DNA of 64,000 nt from Xenorhabdus hominickii (lineage in GTDB: Bacteria > Pseudomonadota > Gammaproteobacteria > Enterobacterales > Enterobacteriaceae). The stretch is from positions 62,001 to 126,000 of the forward strand of contig NZ_NJAI01000003.1 in NCBI RefSeq assembly GCF_002632725.1. The letters run 5' to 3'. The notes beneath the pieces are model-generated. The model saw only the letters and a program-made list of their open reading frames with translations, was not told the DNA's origin and made no database searches. A program made the translations under genes and the position numbers. Shown here piece after piece: positions 43,450-52,325 of the stretch (position 1 is its first letter; each line of letters starts with the position of its first letter).

Positions 43450-46400
43450 TTATTCCAGACTCAGGCGAGCTCTCATTTCCTTAATCAACGAAGTATCATC
43501 AAGTTCAGCACTTATCTCATGACGAATGGCATGACTGAACTTCTCACTGCGCTGGCAGCTATAGTGGTAACCATGAGATAGCCAATTCCAGCTACCTAAA
43601 ACGATATAACGACCATCAATCATGACCACTTTTTCATGGGTACCTTCTATCAGGCGTATCACATTCTCTTTTCCAAGCTTGTCACGGTACTCGGCAACCA
43701 AAGACGCATCATTATCATCAGCTTGCTCAAAACGTTGATGATAATAACCATAATAAACTTTTACTTTAACACCCCGTTGCTGTGTTGCTACAAGCTGTGC
43801 CAATTCAGGTCTCTGATATTCTTTACCGCTTCGTCTTATCCACGGTGCGATCACAATCATTTCCTTTTCACTCCGTGCAGCCAGCGCACTGAATGCGGTA
43901 ATATGTTCACAGTCACGATAATAACGCTGTAAGCATGGTGTTTTGCTCAGGGTTGTAAATTGAGGAGGCTGACTTCCTTGCTCAAGAAGAAAATCTTCCG
44001 CAACGCTATCGGCAAGCACCTTGAGATATCCACCCGCTTGTCGCAGACGGCGATAATTGCCGACAACGATAAATTGCTGTTTGGCACGTGAGACCGCGAC
44101 GTTGAGCATATTAGGTGCATCATTTTGAAAACCCGAGGTGTCAAGAGGATGAAAAATCACCGGACTGTAAATAATAACCTCAAATCCGACACCCTGGAAC
44201 TGATGCACGGTACCGATACAGTTCTTCTGTTCGTGATTCATACGTTGAGCGAGGCGCTTAATCAGCAATGACTTTTGATTTGTATAAGGCGTGACAATAC
44301 CGATATCTGCGGTCAGATCATAACCCGACTCTTCCAGCTTATCCAATAACTCTTCAATAGCGTTAACCTCATCAATGTTAGTATTAACGAGATTGCCTTT
44401 CTGACCTTCTATGCTATAGAACATTAAATGGTGACCGCCTGATTTTTCAAAGGCGCTATTGATACGTTCAGAGGGCGGTGTAGTTTCCACCGTGACACCA
44501 CGGTAACCTGCCAGCCGGATAAAGAGGTCAGCAATCGGTTTCTGACATCGACGGTGTTCATCAAGAATAATACCGCGGCCGATATCATTTACCCGGCCTG
44601 AAAGAGAGCCAGCGGCTCGATGCCAGCCTGTGACGGTTGCCGGCGAAACCCGCTCATACAGCGTGTTGTTATCTGTAAAGTGACGTTCACGCAGTTGTGT
44701 CTTCAGATTTTCAGAGAGATTACGGATCGGTTCAATCTGCAACGGATCGCCGACAATCATAGCTTTCTCACTGCGGCTTAATAGTGGGACCAGCGACTCA
44801 ACTGAAACCATGCCTGCCTCATCGCAAAGTGCCAGATGCCAAGGTTTATGGCCCTTTAGGTCACTAAGCTTACAATATCCGGCCATCTTCCTGGCGGATA
44901 CCAGTGTCGTCGCCATTACCGGATATACCAGCGACAATGCACAGTAGAATTCATCCAACTTATCCAACCAGCGAAGAAAGCCTGGGGGATAGCGTTTACT
45001 GAACATAGTCTGCCAGAGTGTTAGCACCTCTTCCAGTTCGGTTTTCCGTTTTAATTGTTCCTGCCAAAGATAGCCAATAGCCGCTTCAAACATTTCCCGA
45101 TGCTGACGCACAAAGCGTTTGCGCAGTATGTCATTCCAGTTACCTTCAGGATAACGCTGCTGATACTGAGTCACCATTTGTTGCGCATATACGACTTTAT
45201 TCCATTGAGTCTGCAAATCTGCCACTTCGACACTCAGGCTGAGCAAATTATCTTCTTGCTGCACATCAGGCTCAGGTTGTAGGAGCAGTTTCAGAAGCCG
45301 GAGATTTTCTATCTGTTGCGACAGAGATTCGCTCGCATCTGCCAATGCGGCTAACTGTTGATGGGAAAGTTCAGTCAGATTGAAATATTGAAAATCCTCT
45401 GAAGCGGCAGTATACATTTGCTGTAATCGTGCCCGGTATTTTCCTTCAAACAGACGAGTGAGATGCCGCCAGATACCTGTGCGTGGATAGTCACGGTAAT
45501 GTAGCTCAAGCGCTGGACGCAGTGGTGAATCCATCCAGCGGAGAATTTGTTTTACGTTATAGGGTTGAGGCCAAGTCGCTTGCAGGATTTGATAAACTTT
45601 TCCTGCCTGCTGATATAATGCCTTTTTCTGGCGTAATACCTGAAGACGTTGGACTAGCTGACAGGAAAAATCATTAAGATCGTCAGGATGACTAAACGAA
45701 GCATCAATACCCTGATGTTGTGCATGAGCAGCAAATGCAGTGAGTTTTTCCGCGAAACGTCGGGGAAGCTCCTGTACGCTTGTTGTATCCAGCTTGCAGT
45801 CGGTAACAGATTGTAGAGCGGCGGCTTTATCATTCAAGTATGTCTGATAGCAAATATTCAGCTCATTGTAATGCCGATGCAAAATCGCTAAATAGTCACG
45901 CTGAATGTGTTCCTCATAACGTTCTTGTCGCCAGCGGCTAATGAGTTTCTCTAGCCGTACAAGCTCATTTTGTATCTTCTTCTTAGAGCCACCGTGAAAC
46001 CAGAGCCAGTCAAGCTGTTGAGTCAGCGGGTCATTACGAAGATCATCAATAATATTTTCCACCGCTTTTATTGCGGTAGATGTCACCAGCATACCTAAAT
46101 TGCGGTCATTGCCGTCAGCAATGAGTAATGCCCGGGCGACCAGTTGCTGGGCAATCAGCGATTTAAACAGTGTAGTTTTGCCTGTTCCCGGGGCACCCTG
46201 TACGGCAATCAGGGGCTCATCCTGATTAATCGCTTGTATTGCTTCCATCTGCCCATGCCCAAGCGGATAGTGTGTTTCAAACAATCCTCCGGTTACTCGC
46301 TCATATTGCTCTGGAGGTTCTTCCTCACTGTGAGCATGATTGAGGTATTGTTCCAGCAGAGGAAACGCATCGTTGGTATTGCCACATAACCAACTGAAAT

Positions 46401-47052
46401 CTTCGATATCACGTTTCAGGTTGTAATCTTCATTATGTAGCGGAGCCACGAGGGCGTTGAATGCGGTTTCCAGTTCTCTATTTTTACCGTCAGGCTGCGT
46501 GGTGACCCAGCATTGAAGTGCCTCAAACGCTTCAAGGAAGGTGTCATATTTACAACCAGTCAGAGCGCTGACCAGACTCATCATATGGCGATTTTCACCC
46601 AACTCAGCCAGTTGAATGCCAAACATGTCACGGAAGGCAGAGGGTAACGCGCTGACCTGCTGTCCGTCTTTAACCGGTAGCAATAGAGAATGGCTATTTT
46701 GTTCAAAAAACGATTTTGGCAGAGGGAAAGAAAATAATGGCAGGTACTTAACGTTAGCTTTATCACGGTCATACTCGATACAGCGCAACAGTGGAAATAG
46801 CAGGTTGACCGGCTCAATATGGGTAATCTCACCCTTGTTGCCATATTTAACAAAATGCCTGCGCCAGTTTTCATACATTTCAGGCGATATGTGGAGGAGC
46901 ACGCCGTTTGGCGTCTCCTTACAATTGTCTTTATTGAGTACGAGCTGGTGATCTTCATGCACTAAACTGGCCGATATTTTACTCTTCTCTGCGCCACTGC
47001 ATTTTAGATAATCTTGCCATGCTGTAAGGATAACTTTCGAAGAATTTTTCAT
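43450..47052 (-). CDS. Mokosh type II-like defence protein: SF1 (COG1112) helicase fused to PLD nuclease
   Basis: 1200 residues. The N-terminal ~270 residues are not recognised. An SF1/UPF1-like helicase follows, with Walker A IAVQGAPGTGKTTLFKSLIA near 283-302, a long helical insertion (350-720), DEAG box LALCDEAGMVSVESL near 740, GTVHQFQGVGFEVIIYSP and LNVAVSRAKQQFIVVGNYRR. The C-terminal ~150 residues are phospholipase D-like, with one HxKxxxxD motif (THEKVVMIDGRYIVLGSWNW). This helicase-plus-PLD fusion at this length matches the single-gene Mokosh type II anti-phage system as I know it. It lies against the ICE direction between PFL_4697 and RAQPRD genes, a cargo slot. Confidence 0.82.
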   Translation of the reverse strand: MKNSSKVILTAWQDYLKCSGAEKSKISASLVHEDHQLVLNKDNCKETPNGVLLHISPEMYENWRRHFVKYGNKGEITHIEPVNLLFPLLRCIEYDRDKANVKYLPLFSFPLPKSFFEQNSHSLLLPVKDGQQVSALPSAFRDMFGIQLAELGENRHMMSLVSALTGCKYDTFLEAFEALQCWVTTQPDGKNRELETAFNALVAPLHNEDYNLKRDIEDFSWLCGNTNDAFPLLEQYLNHAHSEEEPPEQYERVTGGLFETHYPLGHGQMEAIQAINQDEPLIAVQGAPGTGKTTLFKSLIAQQLVARALLIADGNDRNLGMLVTSTAIKAVENIIDDLRNDPLTQQLDWLWFHGGSKKKIQNELVRLEKLISRWRQERYEEHIQRDYLAILHRHYNELNICYQTYLNDKAAALQSVTDCKLDTTSVQELPRRFAEKLTAFAAHAQHQGIDASFSHPDDLNDFSCQLVQRLQVLRQKKALYQQAGKVYQILQATWPQPYNVKQILRWMDSPLRPALELHYRDYPRTGIWRHLTRLFEGKYRARLQQMYTAASEDFQYFNLTELSHQQLAALADASESLSQQIENLRLLKLLLQPEPDVQQEDNLLSLSVEVADLQTQWNKVVYAQQMVTQYQQRYPEGNWNDILRKRFVRQHREMFEAAIGYLWQEQLKRKTELEEVLTLWQTMFSKRYPPGFLRWLDKLDEFYCALSLVYPVMATTLVSARKMAGYCKLSDLKGHKPWHLALCDEAGMVSVESLVPLLSRSEKAMIVGDPLQIEPIRNLSENLKTQLRERHFTDNNTLYERVSPATVTGWHRAAGSLSGRVNDIGRGIILDEHRRCQKPIADLFIRLAGYRGVTVETTPPSERINSAFEKSGGHHLMFYSIEGQKGNLVNTNIDEVNAIEELLDKLEESGYDLTADIGIVTPYTNQKSLLIKRLAQRMNHEQKNCIGTVHQFQGVGFEVIIYSPVIFHPLDTSGFQNDAPNMLNVAVSRAKQQFIVVGNYRRLRQAGGYLKVLADSVAEDFLLEQGSQPPQFTTLSKTPCLQRYYRDCEHITAFSALAARSEKEMIVIAPWIRRSGKEYQRPELAQLVATQQRGVKVKVYYGYYHQRFEQADDNDASLVAEYRDKLGKENVIRLIEGTHEKVVMIDGRYIVLGSWNWLSHGYHYSCQRSEKFSHAIRHEISAELDDTSLIKEMRARLSLE

Positions 47053-47338
47053 TATACTGGATATGCCTTGTCAATCCATTTTCCTTTAAATTTATGTAAA
47101 TAGAATAACATAGAAGGGATAAGGCGGGTCTGTGATTCTTGTCAACTTAACCAAAGTGTATAGATGAAACGTTCAAATTAATCCGCAGCATGTCTATTCC
47201 TACATAATGAAACCATTAACCCAATAAATTAGTCAGGCCACTTACCTAATTCTCACCCAAGAATAAAGAGTTTATTGCTGATCTGATTTAGAAAACACCG
47301 CATCCTCGCACTCGGAGTCTATGATGAGGTGAGTCTTT
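47053..47338. other. Non-coding stretch between cargo and mating-pore operon
   Basis: 286 bp between divergent genes. It should contain promoters for the helicase-PLD gene and for the RAQPRD operon. No clear boxes or repeats could be assigned. Confidence 0.4.
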
Positions 47339-47668
47339 ATGCGTTGTTGCTTTTCGATATCCGGTTCTGTCTGTTTGCTGGGATTGACTGTATTGTGTAT
47401 GCCACTGGCTTATGCGGCTGAGAAAGATGAGCTGGCCAGTGCCAAACGTCTGATTGATCAGGTTCAGATGGCACTGGAACGCGCAAACATCGCCGAAAAG
47501 CAGTCTGACATGTCAGAACATCCTCGTTATAACTTTGATTATTCACGCATCAGGGCCGACCTCCATACCCTCAAAGCCGGTATCGACCGCTACCTGAGTC
47601 CTTCCCGCGATCAGCCCCGTGTTCCCGTCCCCCTCTCCGGCGATTACCGCCAGGAACATCCGCAATGA
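47339..47668 (+). CDS. RAQPRD-family ICE protein
   Basis: 109 residues with a signal peptide (SVCLLGLTVLCMPLAYA). The mature part is helical (LASAKRLIDQVQMALERANI), contains FDYSRIRADLHTLKAGIDRY and ends with the family-defining SRDQPRVPVPLSGDY (consensus RAQPRDP..l.GdY). It is a periplasmic mating-pore factor at the head of the second transfer operon, overlapping the next gene by 4 bp. Confidence 0.9.
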   Translation: MRCCFSISGSVCLLGLTVLCMPLAYAAEKDELASAKRLIDQVQMALERANIAEKQSDMSEHPRYNFDYSRIRADLHTLKAGIDRYLSPSRDQPRVPVPLSGDYRQEHPQ

Positions 47669-47901
47669 CCCCTGCCCAGCGCCATGCCTTTGAAGCGGCT
47701 TCAGGACACTTTGATATTTATTTTCTGTCTCTGGTGTGTGTCGGCTTTTTTCTGGCCACGTTGTTTTTGTGGGCGGCCTGGGCGGCGGTGGAGGTCTGGA
47801 ACGGCTGGGCGAATGAAAAAGTGCGTAATCAGACCCTCAGTCAGTTTGCTCTTCGAACCGCAGTATTGCTGGTCGTGGCGGTCTGGATGTTTGCCAGTTG
47901 A
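47665..47901 (+). CDS. TIGR03758 / PFL_4701 (DUF3262) small ICE membrane protein
   Basis: 78 residues with two hydrophobic helices (YFLSLVCVGFFLATLFLWAA and ALRTAVLLVVAVWMFAS). A short soluble link, WNGWANEKVRNQTLSQFA, lies between. It is a probable inner-membrane part of the mating channel, with the family's usual place after RAQPRD. Confidence 0.88.
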   Translation: MTPAQRHAFEAASGHFDIYFLSLVCVGFFLATLFLWAAWAAVEVWNGWANEKVRNQTLSQFALRTAVLLVVAVWMFAS

Positions 47902-47935
47902 GTCAATGAACATAACAAAAAGGAACTGAATCACT

Positions 47936-48313
47936 ATGAAACGAATTTTTACCACTTGCCGTCAGTTCAGCACAAACCTGATGACCCGGGTCAGCACTTT
48001 TCTGTTGCTGCTGGGTTTTTCCTGTGAATCGGCCTGGGCCGATTTGCCTTCGATTGAACCGCCCACAAGTGGGGGCCGTGGCGGATTAATGGGGCAGGTA
48101 AAAGGGTATGCGCAGGATGGCATTGTGATTGGCGGGCTTATCCTCTCCGCAGTGGCGTTCTTTAAAGTGGCCTCGGCTGCGGTGGAAACCTTCTCCGAAG
48201 TGCGCGATGGCAAAGCCACGTGGACCCAGTTTGGCTCGATTATTGTGGTTGGTATTGTGTTGCTGGTTGCGGTGATCTGGTTGCTGGCAAAATCGGCCAA
48301 CATTATTTTTTAA
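47936..48313 (+). CDS. TIGR03745 / PFL_4702 (DUF2976) ICE membrane protein
   Basis: 125 residues. Signal-like N-terminus (STFLLLLGFSCESAWADLPS), a Gly-rich stretch PPTSGGRGGLMGQVKGYAQD, and two hydrophobic helices (IVIGGLILSAVAFFKVAS; SIIVVGIVLLVAVIWLLAKS). The layout resembles a pilin or VirB2/TraA-like protein. In this ICE class it is thought to be a mating-channel component; a pilin role is inference. Confidence 0.88.
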   Translation: MKRIFTTCRQFSTNLMTRVSTFLLLLGFSCESAWADLPSIEPPTSGGRGGLMGQVKGYAQDGIVIGGLILSAVAFFKVASAAVETFSEVRDGKATWTQFGSIIVVGIVLLVAVIWLLAKSANIIF

Positions 48314-48323
48314 GGTGCCGCGG

Positions 48324-48701
48324 ATGCAGACGATCCCCTTTTTACCCGATCGCTTAAACGCCGAACCCGTCGTATTTCGCGGCTTCACCACGCCGGAGAT
48401 GGGGCTGGCAGCCATCGCAGGGCTGGCCCTCGGTCTGGTGGTCAGCCTTCCCTTTATTCCGTTTGCCGGTTGGGTGATGCTGCCGACCGGCATGCTGATG
48501 ATGCCGTTGTTACTGATGAGCGTTGGCGGGCGCTGGCTCGCTCAGCTGAAGCGGGGCAAGCCGGAAAACTATCTCTGGCAGAAACTGGAAGAGAAAAAAC
48601 GCCGATTAGGGCTGGGTGACCCAACGTTGATTATTGCGGCGCAGGGCTGGTCATTACGCCGCAGCAGGCAGGCGCACTGCAACGGGAGAGGCGTGTTATG
48701 A
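48324..48701 (+). CDS. TIGR03750 / PFL_4703-type (DUF3487) conjugal transfer protein
   Basis: 125 residues from the ATG at 48324. LPDRLNAEPVVFRGFTTPEM is the family start, followed by two membrane helices (~25-75) and a basic cytoplasmic tail (LEEKKRRLGLGDPTLI). It is VirB3/TraL-like in topology. It overlaps the next gene by 4 bp. A GTG three codons upstream is an alternative start. Confidence 0.88.
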   Translation: MQTIPFLPDRLNAEPVVFRGFTTPEMGLAAIAGLALGLVVSLPFIPFAGWVMLPTGMLMMPLLLMSVGGRWLAQLKRGKPENYLWQKLEEKKRRLGLGDPTLIIAAQGWSLRRSRQAHCNGRGVL

Positions 48702-49354
48702 GTCGCTTTCGTCATGCGGTCAGAAACCGGGACCAGCATATTCTGACCCTGCGGGTGGCGTGCGGCATTCTGGTGGGGGTGCTGCTGCTGAGCCTGCTGG
48801 GCTGGATGGCTTCCCCGCGCAATCTCACCATTCATAACCCGCCGGATTTACGCAGTGGCAGCACCCGGGCGTGGTGGGAAGTGCCGGCACCGAGTGTCTA
48901 CAGCTTTGCCTTTTATATTTTCCAGCAACTGCATGCCTGGCCGAAGAACGGGGCACAGGATTATCCGGCCAAAATTGAAGCCTTATCGCCGTATCTGACC
49001 CCCGCGTGTCAGGATTTTCTGCGTGCGGATGCCCGAATCCGGGCTGACAGCGGTGAACTGCTCGATCGGGTGCGGGTGGTGTATGAAGTGCCCGGCCGGG
49101 GCTATGAGACCCGCAGTGTGAGGGTGCTTGATCGCGATAACTGGGTGGTACGGCTGGATTTGGTGGCGGATGAATATTATCACGCCGAACCGGTCAAACG
49201 GGCATTGGTGCGCTATCCGCTGAAAGTGGTGCGCTGGGAAGGCGATGCGGAGCGTAATCCTTTTGGTCTGGCACTGGATTGCTACGACGGGATGCCACAG
49301 CGGCTGGAAGCTCTGCCACCGTCAGCGGAAGAGAAAAAAGGCGTATTTCAATGA
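48698..49354 (+). CDS. TIGR03746 (DUF2895) ICE protein, TraE/VirB8-like
   Basis: 218 residues. A single N-terminal membrane helix (VACGILVGVLLLSLLGWMAS) is followed by a periplasmic domain with AWWEVPAPSVYSFAFYIFQQ, DFLRADARIRADSGELLDRV and NPFGLALDCYDGMP. It shows the TraE/VirB8 topology of a pore scaffold. Overlaps of 4 bp on both sides show a compact operon. Confidence 0.88.
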   Translation: MSRFRHAVRNRDQHILTLRVACGILVGVLLLSLLGWMASPRNLTIHNPPDLRSGSTRAWWEVPAPSVYSFAFYIFQQLHAWPKNGAQDYPAKIEALSPYLTPACQDFLRADARIRADSGELLDRVRVVYEVPGRGYETRSVRVLDRDNWVVRLDLVADEYYHAEPVKRALVRYPLKVVRWEGDAERNPFGLALDCYDGMPQRLEALPPSAEEKKGVFQ

Positions 49355-50184
49355 GAAGAGATGTATTTGACTGGTGCAGTGTCTGGCTGGTGCTGCTCAG
49401 CCTCCTGCTGTTCAGCGTTGGCACAAAGGCCGATGAGCTGCTGACATGGGAGCGGATCCCGTTACCGGTTACGCTTAAGGTCGGGCAGGAGCGGATTATT
49501 TTTGCGGACCGCAATGTCCGTGTCGGTCTGCCCCCGGCACTGGGTGAGAAATTGCGGGTGCAGAGCACGGGCGGTGCGGTTTATCTGAAAGCCAACAGTG
49601 CATTCCCGTCAACCCGACTACAATTGCAGGACAGTGAGAATGGCGAAATTATCTTACTGGATGTGACCGCCGGCAAAACCGAGGTCAGCGAACCCGTGCG
49701 TATTATTTACCCGGCTGAAAAATCAATAGATTCAAAAGATAAATCGCACTCACAGAGCAAACCATCATTGTCTGCGCCTACTCCCGTGCTGTTAACCCGC
49801 TATGCGGCCCAGCAACTGTATGCGCCCCTGCGTACGGTGGAGCCGGTCAGTGGCATTCAGCTGGTGAACCTGCATCTGGCTGCCTCCATCACCACCCTCT
49901 ACCCGTCAGAGCCGGTTGAAGTGACCCCGCTGGCCGGCTGGCGACTGCATCATCACACCGTGATGGCCCTGAAACTACGCAATACCGCCAAACGGATTAT
50001 CTCGCTTGACCCACGCGCCTTACAGGGACAGTTCGTCACTGCCACCTTCCAGCATCGCTGGCTGGGAAAAGCCGGAACGGCGGAAGATACCACGGTACTC
50101 TATCTTGTTACCCAAGGGGCGCCGGGTAACGCCCTCATTCCTGAACCGGTATTGGTAAAACCGGGAGGCCGCGATGCAGATTAA
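49351..50184 (+). CDS. TIGR03749 ICE protein, TraK-like
   Basis: 277 residues from the ATG at 49351 (ATGA overlap with the gene before). Signal peptide VWLVLLSLLLFSVGTKA; then ELLTWERIPLPVTLKVGQER, GLPPALGEKLRVQSTGGAVY, VLLTRYAAQQLYAPLRTVEP and ISLDPRALQGQFVTATFQHR. It is periplasmic and beta-rich, in the position of TraK/VirB9-like proteins that join outer- and inner-membrane rings. It overlaps the VirB10-like gene. Confidence 0.88.
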   Translation: MRRDVFDWCSVWLVLLSLLLFSVGTKADELLTWERIPLPVTLKVGQERIIFADRNVRVGLPPALGEKLRVQSTGGAVYLKANSAFPSTRLQLQDSENGEIILLDVTAGKTEVSEPVRIIYPAEKSIDSKDKSHSQSKPSLSAPTPVLLTRYAAQQLYAPLRTVEPVSGIQLVNLHLAASITTLYPSEPVEVTPLAGWRLHHHTVMALKLRNTAKRIISLDPRALQGQFVTATFQHRWLGKAGTAEDTTVLYLVTQGAPGNALIPEPVLVKPGGRDAD

Positions 50185-51586
50185 ATCCAACAGTCTGGTA
50201 AAAATACTGGTGCCGACCGTATTGGTGATTGGTGGGTTTATTGGTATCAGGAGTTGCAGCTCAACAGAGAATAGCGCGCCGGATAAACCACAGAATAACG
50301 CTCTGGCGACCCTCTCTCCGGAAGAGTTACAGGCGCTGGGGGTGGGTGGAGATACACCGGAAGATACCCTGCACACGCTGGTCGGGACGCTCAATGCCGT
50401 GCGGGCAGAGCAGAAACGCTTAGACCAGCAGAATGCCGCGATGAGAAAAGAAAATGACCAGTTAAAAAATCAGCAACAGGATGTTGCCGGTCAGATAGAG
50501 GCTGCGGTTGCGACTATCCGGCAGGACGATGAACAGCGTCAGCGCACGTTACAGGACGAACAGCAGGGATTGCTGGCCCAGATTGATTTGCTCACTGAAC
50601 GGTTAAATTCAACGCCGTTGTCGGCACCGGATAATCAGATACCCCTGGGTAGCGGGCTGGCAGGGAGTTCATATTCTGCCAGCACTATCAGAGGACAGGA
50701 TGACCTTATCTGGGTTACCCCGGCCGATGAAAAAATCCCCGATAGGCAAACGATGGGCAATGGAAAAACGGCGGCTCAGTTTCCCACCTCTTTTTTAAGC
50801 GAACAACCGACCACCGTAAAAAATAATCCACAAGTTCCATCGGCTAAGGCCGACAACGAAAAACCGGTCTACACCCTGCCGGAAAATGCCACTCTGGTGG
50901 GCAGTCAGGCTATGACCGCATTATTAGGTCGCGTTCCTGTTAATGGCACAGTCACTGACCCCTATCCGTTTAAAATTCTTATCGGTAAAGATAACCTGAC
51001 CGCTAACGGTATCGAACTGCCGGAGGTGGAAGGGGCGGTGGTGTCCGGTTCCACCAGTGGCGACTGGACGTTGTCCTGCGTGCGTGGTCAGGTCAATTCC
51101 ATCACCTTTGTGTTTCAGGATGGTACCGTGCGTACTTTGCCGGGCAGCGGACAGAATCAACAGGGTATCGGCTGGTTGTCTGATGAAAACGGCATTCCCT
51201 GCATCAGTGGTGAGCGTAAATCCAATGCCAGTACTTATTTACCAACATTGTTTGCGTTGTCAGCCATGAATTCAGCCGGCAATGCCCTGAACGAGAGCCA
51301 GCAAACCGCCCAAACCAACGGTACCGGCGGCATCACATCCGCATTAACCGGCAATGCCGGTCAGGCGACACTCGGCAAAGCAGTGGCCGGGGGCATGAAT
51401 GAGATGAGCGAATGGTTCAAACAACGCTACAGCCAGACCTTCGATGCCATTTACGTCCCACCCGGTGCCCATGTTGTCGTGCATATCACACAAAGTCTGG
51501 CGATTGATTATGAAACAACAGGCCGTAAGGTGCGTTACGGTTTTAGTGAATCAGTTCAACGTCATCATCAGGAAGCCTTAGATTAA
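50174..51586 (+). CDS. TIGR03752 / PFL_4705 ICE protein, TraB/VirB10-like
   Basis: 470 residues. An N-terminal membrane anchor (LVKILVPTVLVIGGFIGIRS), a coiled coil at ~75-145 rich in Gln/Glu (AVRAEQKRLDQQNAAMRKEN), a Pro/Ser linker, then a VirB10-like C-terminal beta domain (residues ~240-400: ENATLVGSQAMTALLGRVPV, TFVFQDGTVRTLPG) and the helical MSEWFKQRYSQTFDAIYVPP. It would span the periplasm as the core channel protein. Confidence 0.9.
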   Translation: MQIKSNSLVKILVPTVLVIGGFIGIRSCSSTENSAPDKPQNNALATLSPEELQALGVGGDTPEDTLHTLVGTLNAVRAEQKRLDQQNAAMRKENDQLKNQQQDVAGQIEAAVATIRQDDEQRQRTLQDEQQGLLAQIDLLTERLNSTPLSAPDNQIPLGSGLAGSSYSASTIRGQDDLIWVTPADEKIPDRQTMGNGKTAAQFPTSFLSEQPTTVKNNPQVPSAKADNEKPVYTLPENATLVGSQAMTALLGRVPVNGTVTDPYPFKILIGKDNLTANGIELPEVEGAVVSGSTSGDWTLSCVRGQVNSITFVFQDGTVRTLPGSGQNQQGIGWLSDENGIPCISGERKSNASTYLPTLFALSAMNSAGNALNESQQTAQTNGTGGITSALTGNAGQATLGKAVAGGMNEMSEWFKQRYSQTFDAIYVPPGAHVVVHITQSLAIDYETTGRKVRYGFSESVQRHHQEALD

Positions 51587-51936
51587 TGGAAACGACGTCT
51601 TCTCCATGGCTGTTTAGTGCCAGCCAGCCTTATTGTCTGCAAACCCATATAACTCCACAGGCTGAACCCACACCAGTTCAGCTTGACTGGCGACCCGGGC
51701 GTACCCAGGGCAGTCAATTATATCTCTTTAGCGGCAATGAGAGCCGATTGCTGAATGACGGGGATTTTACCGTTTTTCGGCTGACCGAATTTCAGTGGCA
51801 ATCAATGCTTGCAGGCAACAGCGAGGCTGAACACTGGGAGCGCTTGCCGTTTACTTTATCGGAACTGGCGGTACACCCGGAATTTGCCACGTTTACCCTT
51901 ATTAGTAGCCCGGAGGCTCAGGGATGCGAAAAATAA
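51586..51936 (+). CDS. ICE-associated protein of unknown function
   Basis: 116 residues, coupled to the VirB10-like gene (TAATG overlap) and overlapping the next lipoprotein gene by 13 bp. Sequence features are PVQLDWRPGRTQGSQLYLFS and FTVFRLTEFQWQSMLAGNSE. There is no signal peptide or membrane helix. I do not recognise a family. The tight overlaps on both sides indicate a real operon member. Confidence 0.65.
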   Translation: METTSSPWLFSASQPYCLQTHITPQAEPTPVQLDWRPGRTQGSQLYLFSGNESRLLNDGDFTVFRLTEFQWQSMLAGNSEAEHWERLPFTLSELAVHPEFATFTLISSPEAQGCEK

Positions 51937-52325
51937 CCTATGCTATCGTGTTAGGTCTGACGGGGCTGCTGGCAGGCTGTTCAGCCTCGAAAGAGATGTT
52001 GCTTCCGGCCGGCGAACAGACGGTGCTGGCCATGTGGCAGGGAAATCAGGCGGGGCAGAGCGTAGCACAGGCAAGGCAAATTTTGCGCCGGGCGTTAAAC
52101 CCGGCCGAACGGAGTCGGGCATTGAGTGAGCCTGACAATTACAGCCGCTCGGCTGAGCATGAAATCAGCCAGCAGTTTCCCCGCCTGCCCAATCCCGATA
52201 TGGTGATGTATGTCTACCCGCATCTGGTGGCAGGCAAGACGCCGGTACCGGGCTACAGCACGGTGTTCCCGTTTTATCAGCAGGTGCAGTATGCCCTGCC
52301 GGGTGAACGCACGGAGGCACCGTAA
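51924..52325 (+). CDS. TIGR03751 ICE lipoprotein, TraV-like
   Basis: 133 residues. Lipoprotein signal IVLGLTGLLAGCSASKEMLL with the modified Cys at ~19. Then ARQILRRALNPAERSRALSE and MVMYVYPHLVAGKTPVPGYS, VFPFYQQVQYALPGE. It is an outer-membrane lipoprotein of the mating pore, in the place of TraV/VirB7. Its stop overlaps the ATPase start. Confidence 0.88.
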   Translation: MRKITYAIVLGLTGLLAGCSASKEMLLPAGEQTVLAMWQGNQAGQSVAQARQILRRALNPAERSRALSEPDNYSRSAEHEISQQFPRLPNPDMVMYVYPHLVAGKTPVPGYSTVFPFYQQVQYALPGERTEAP

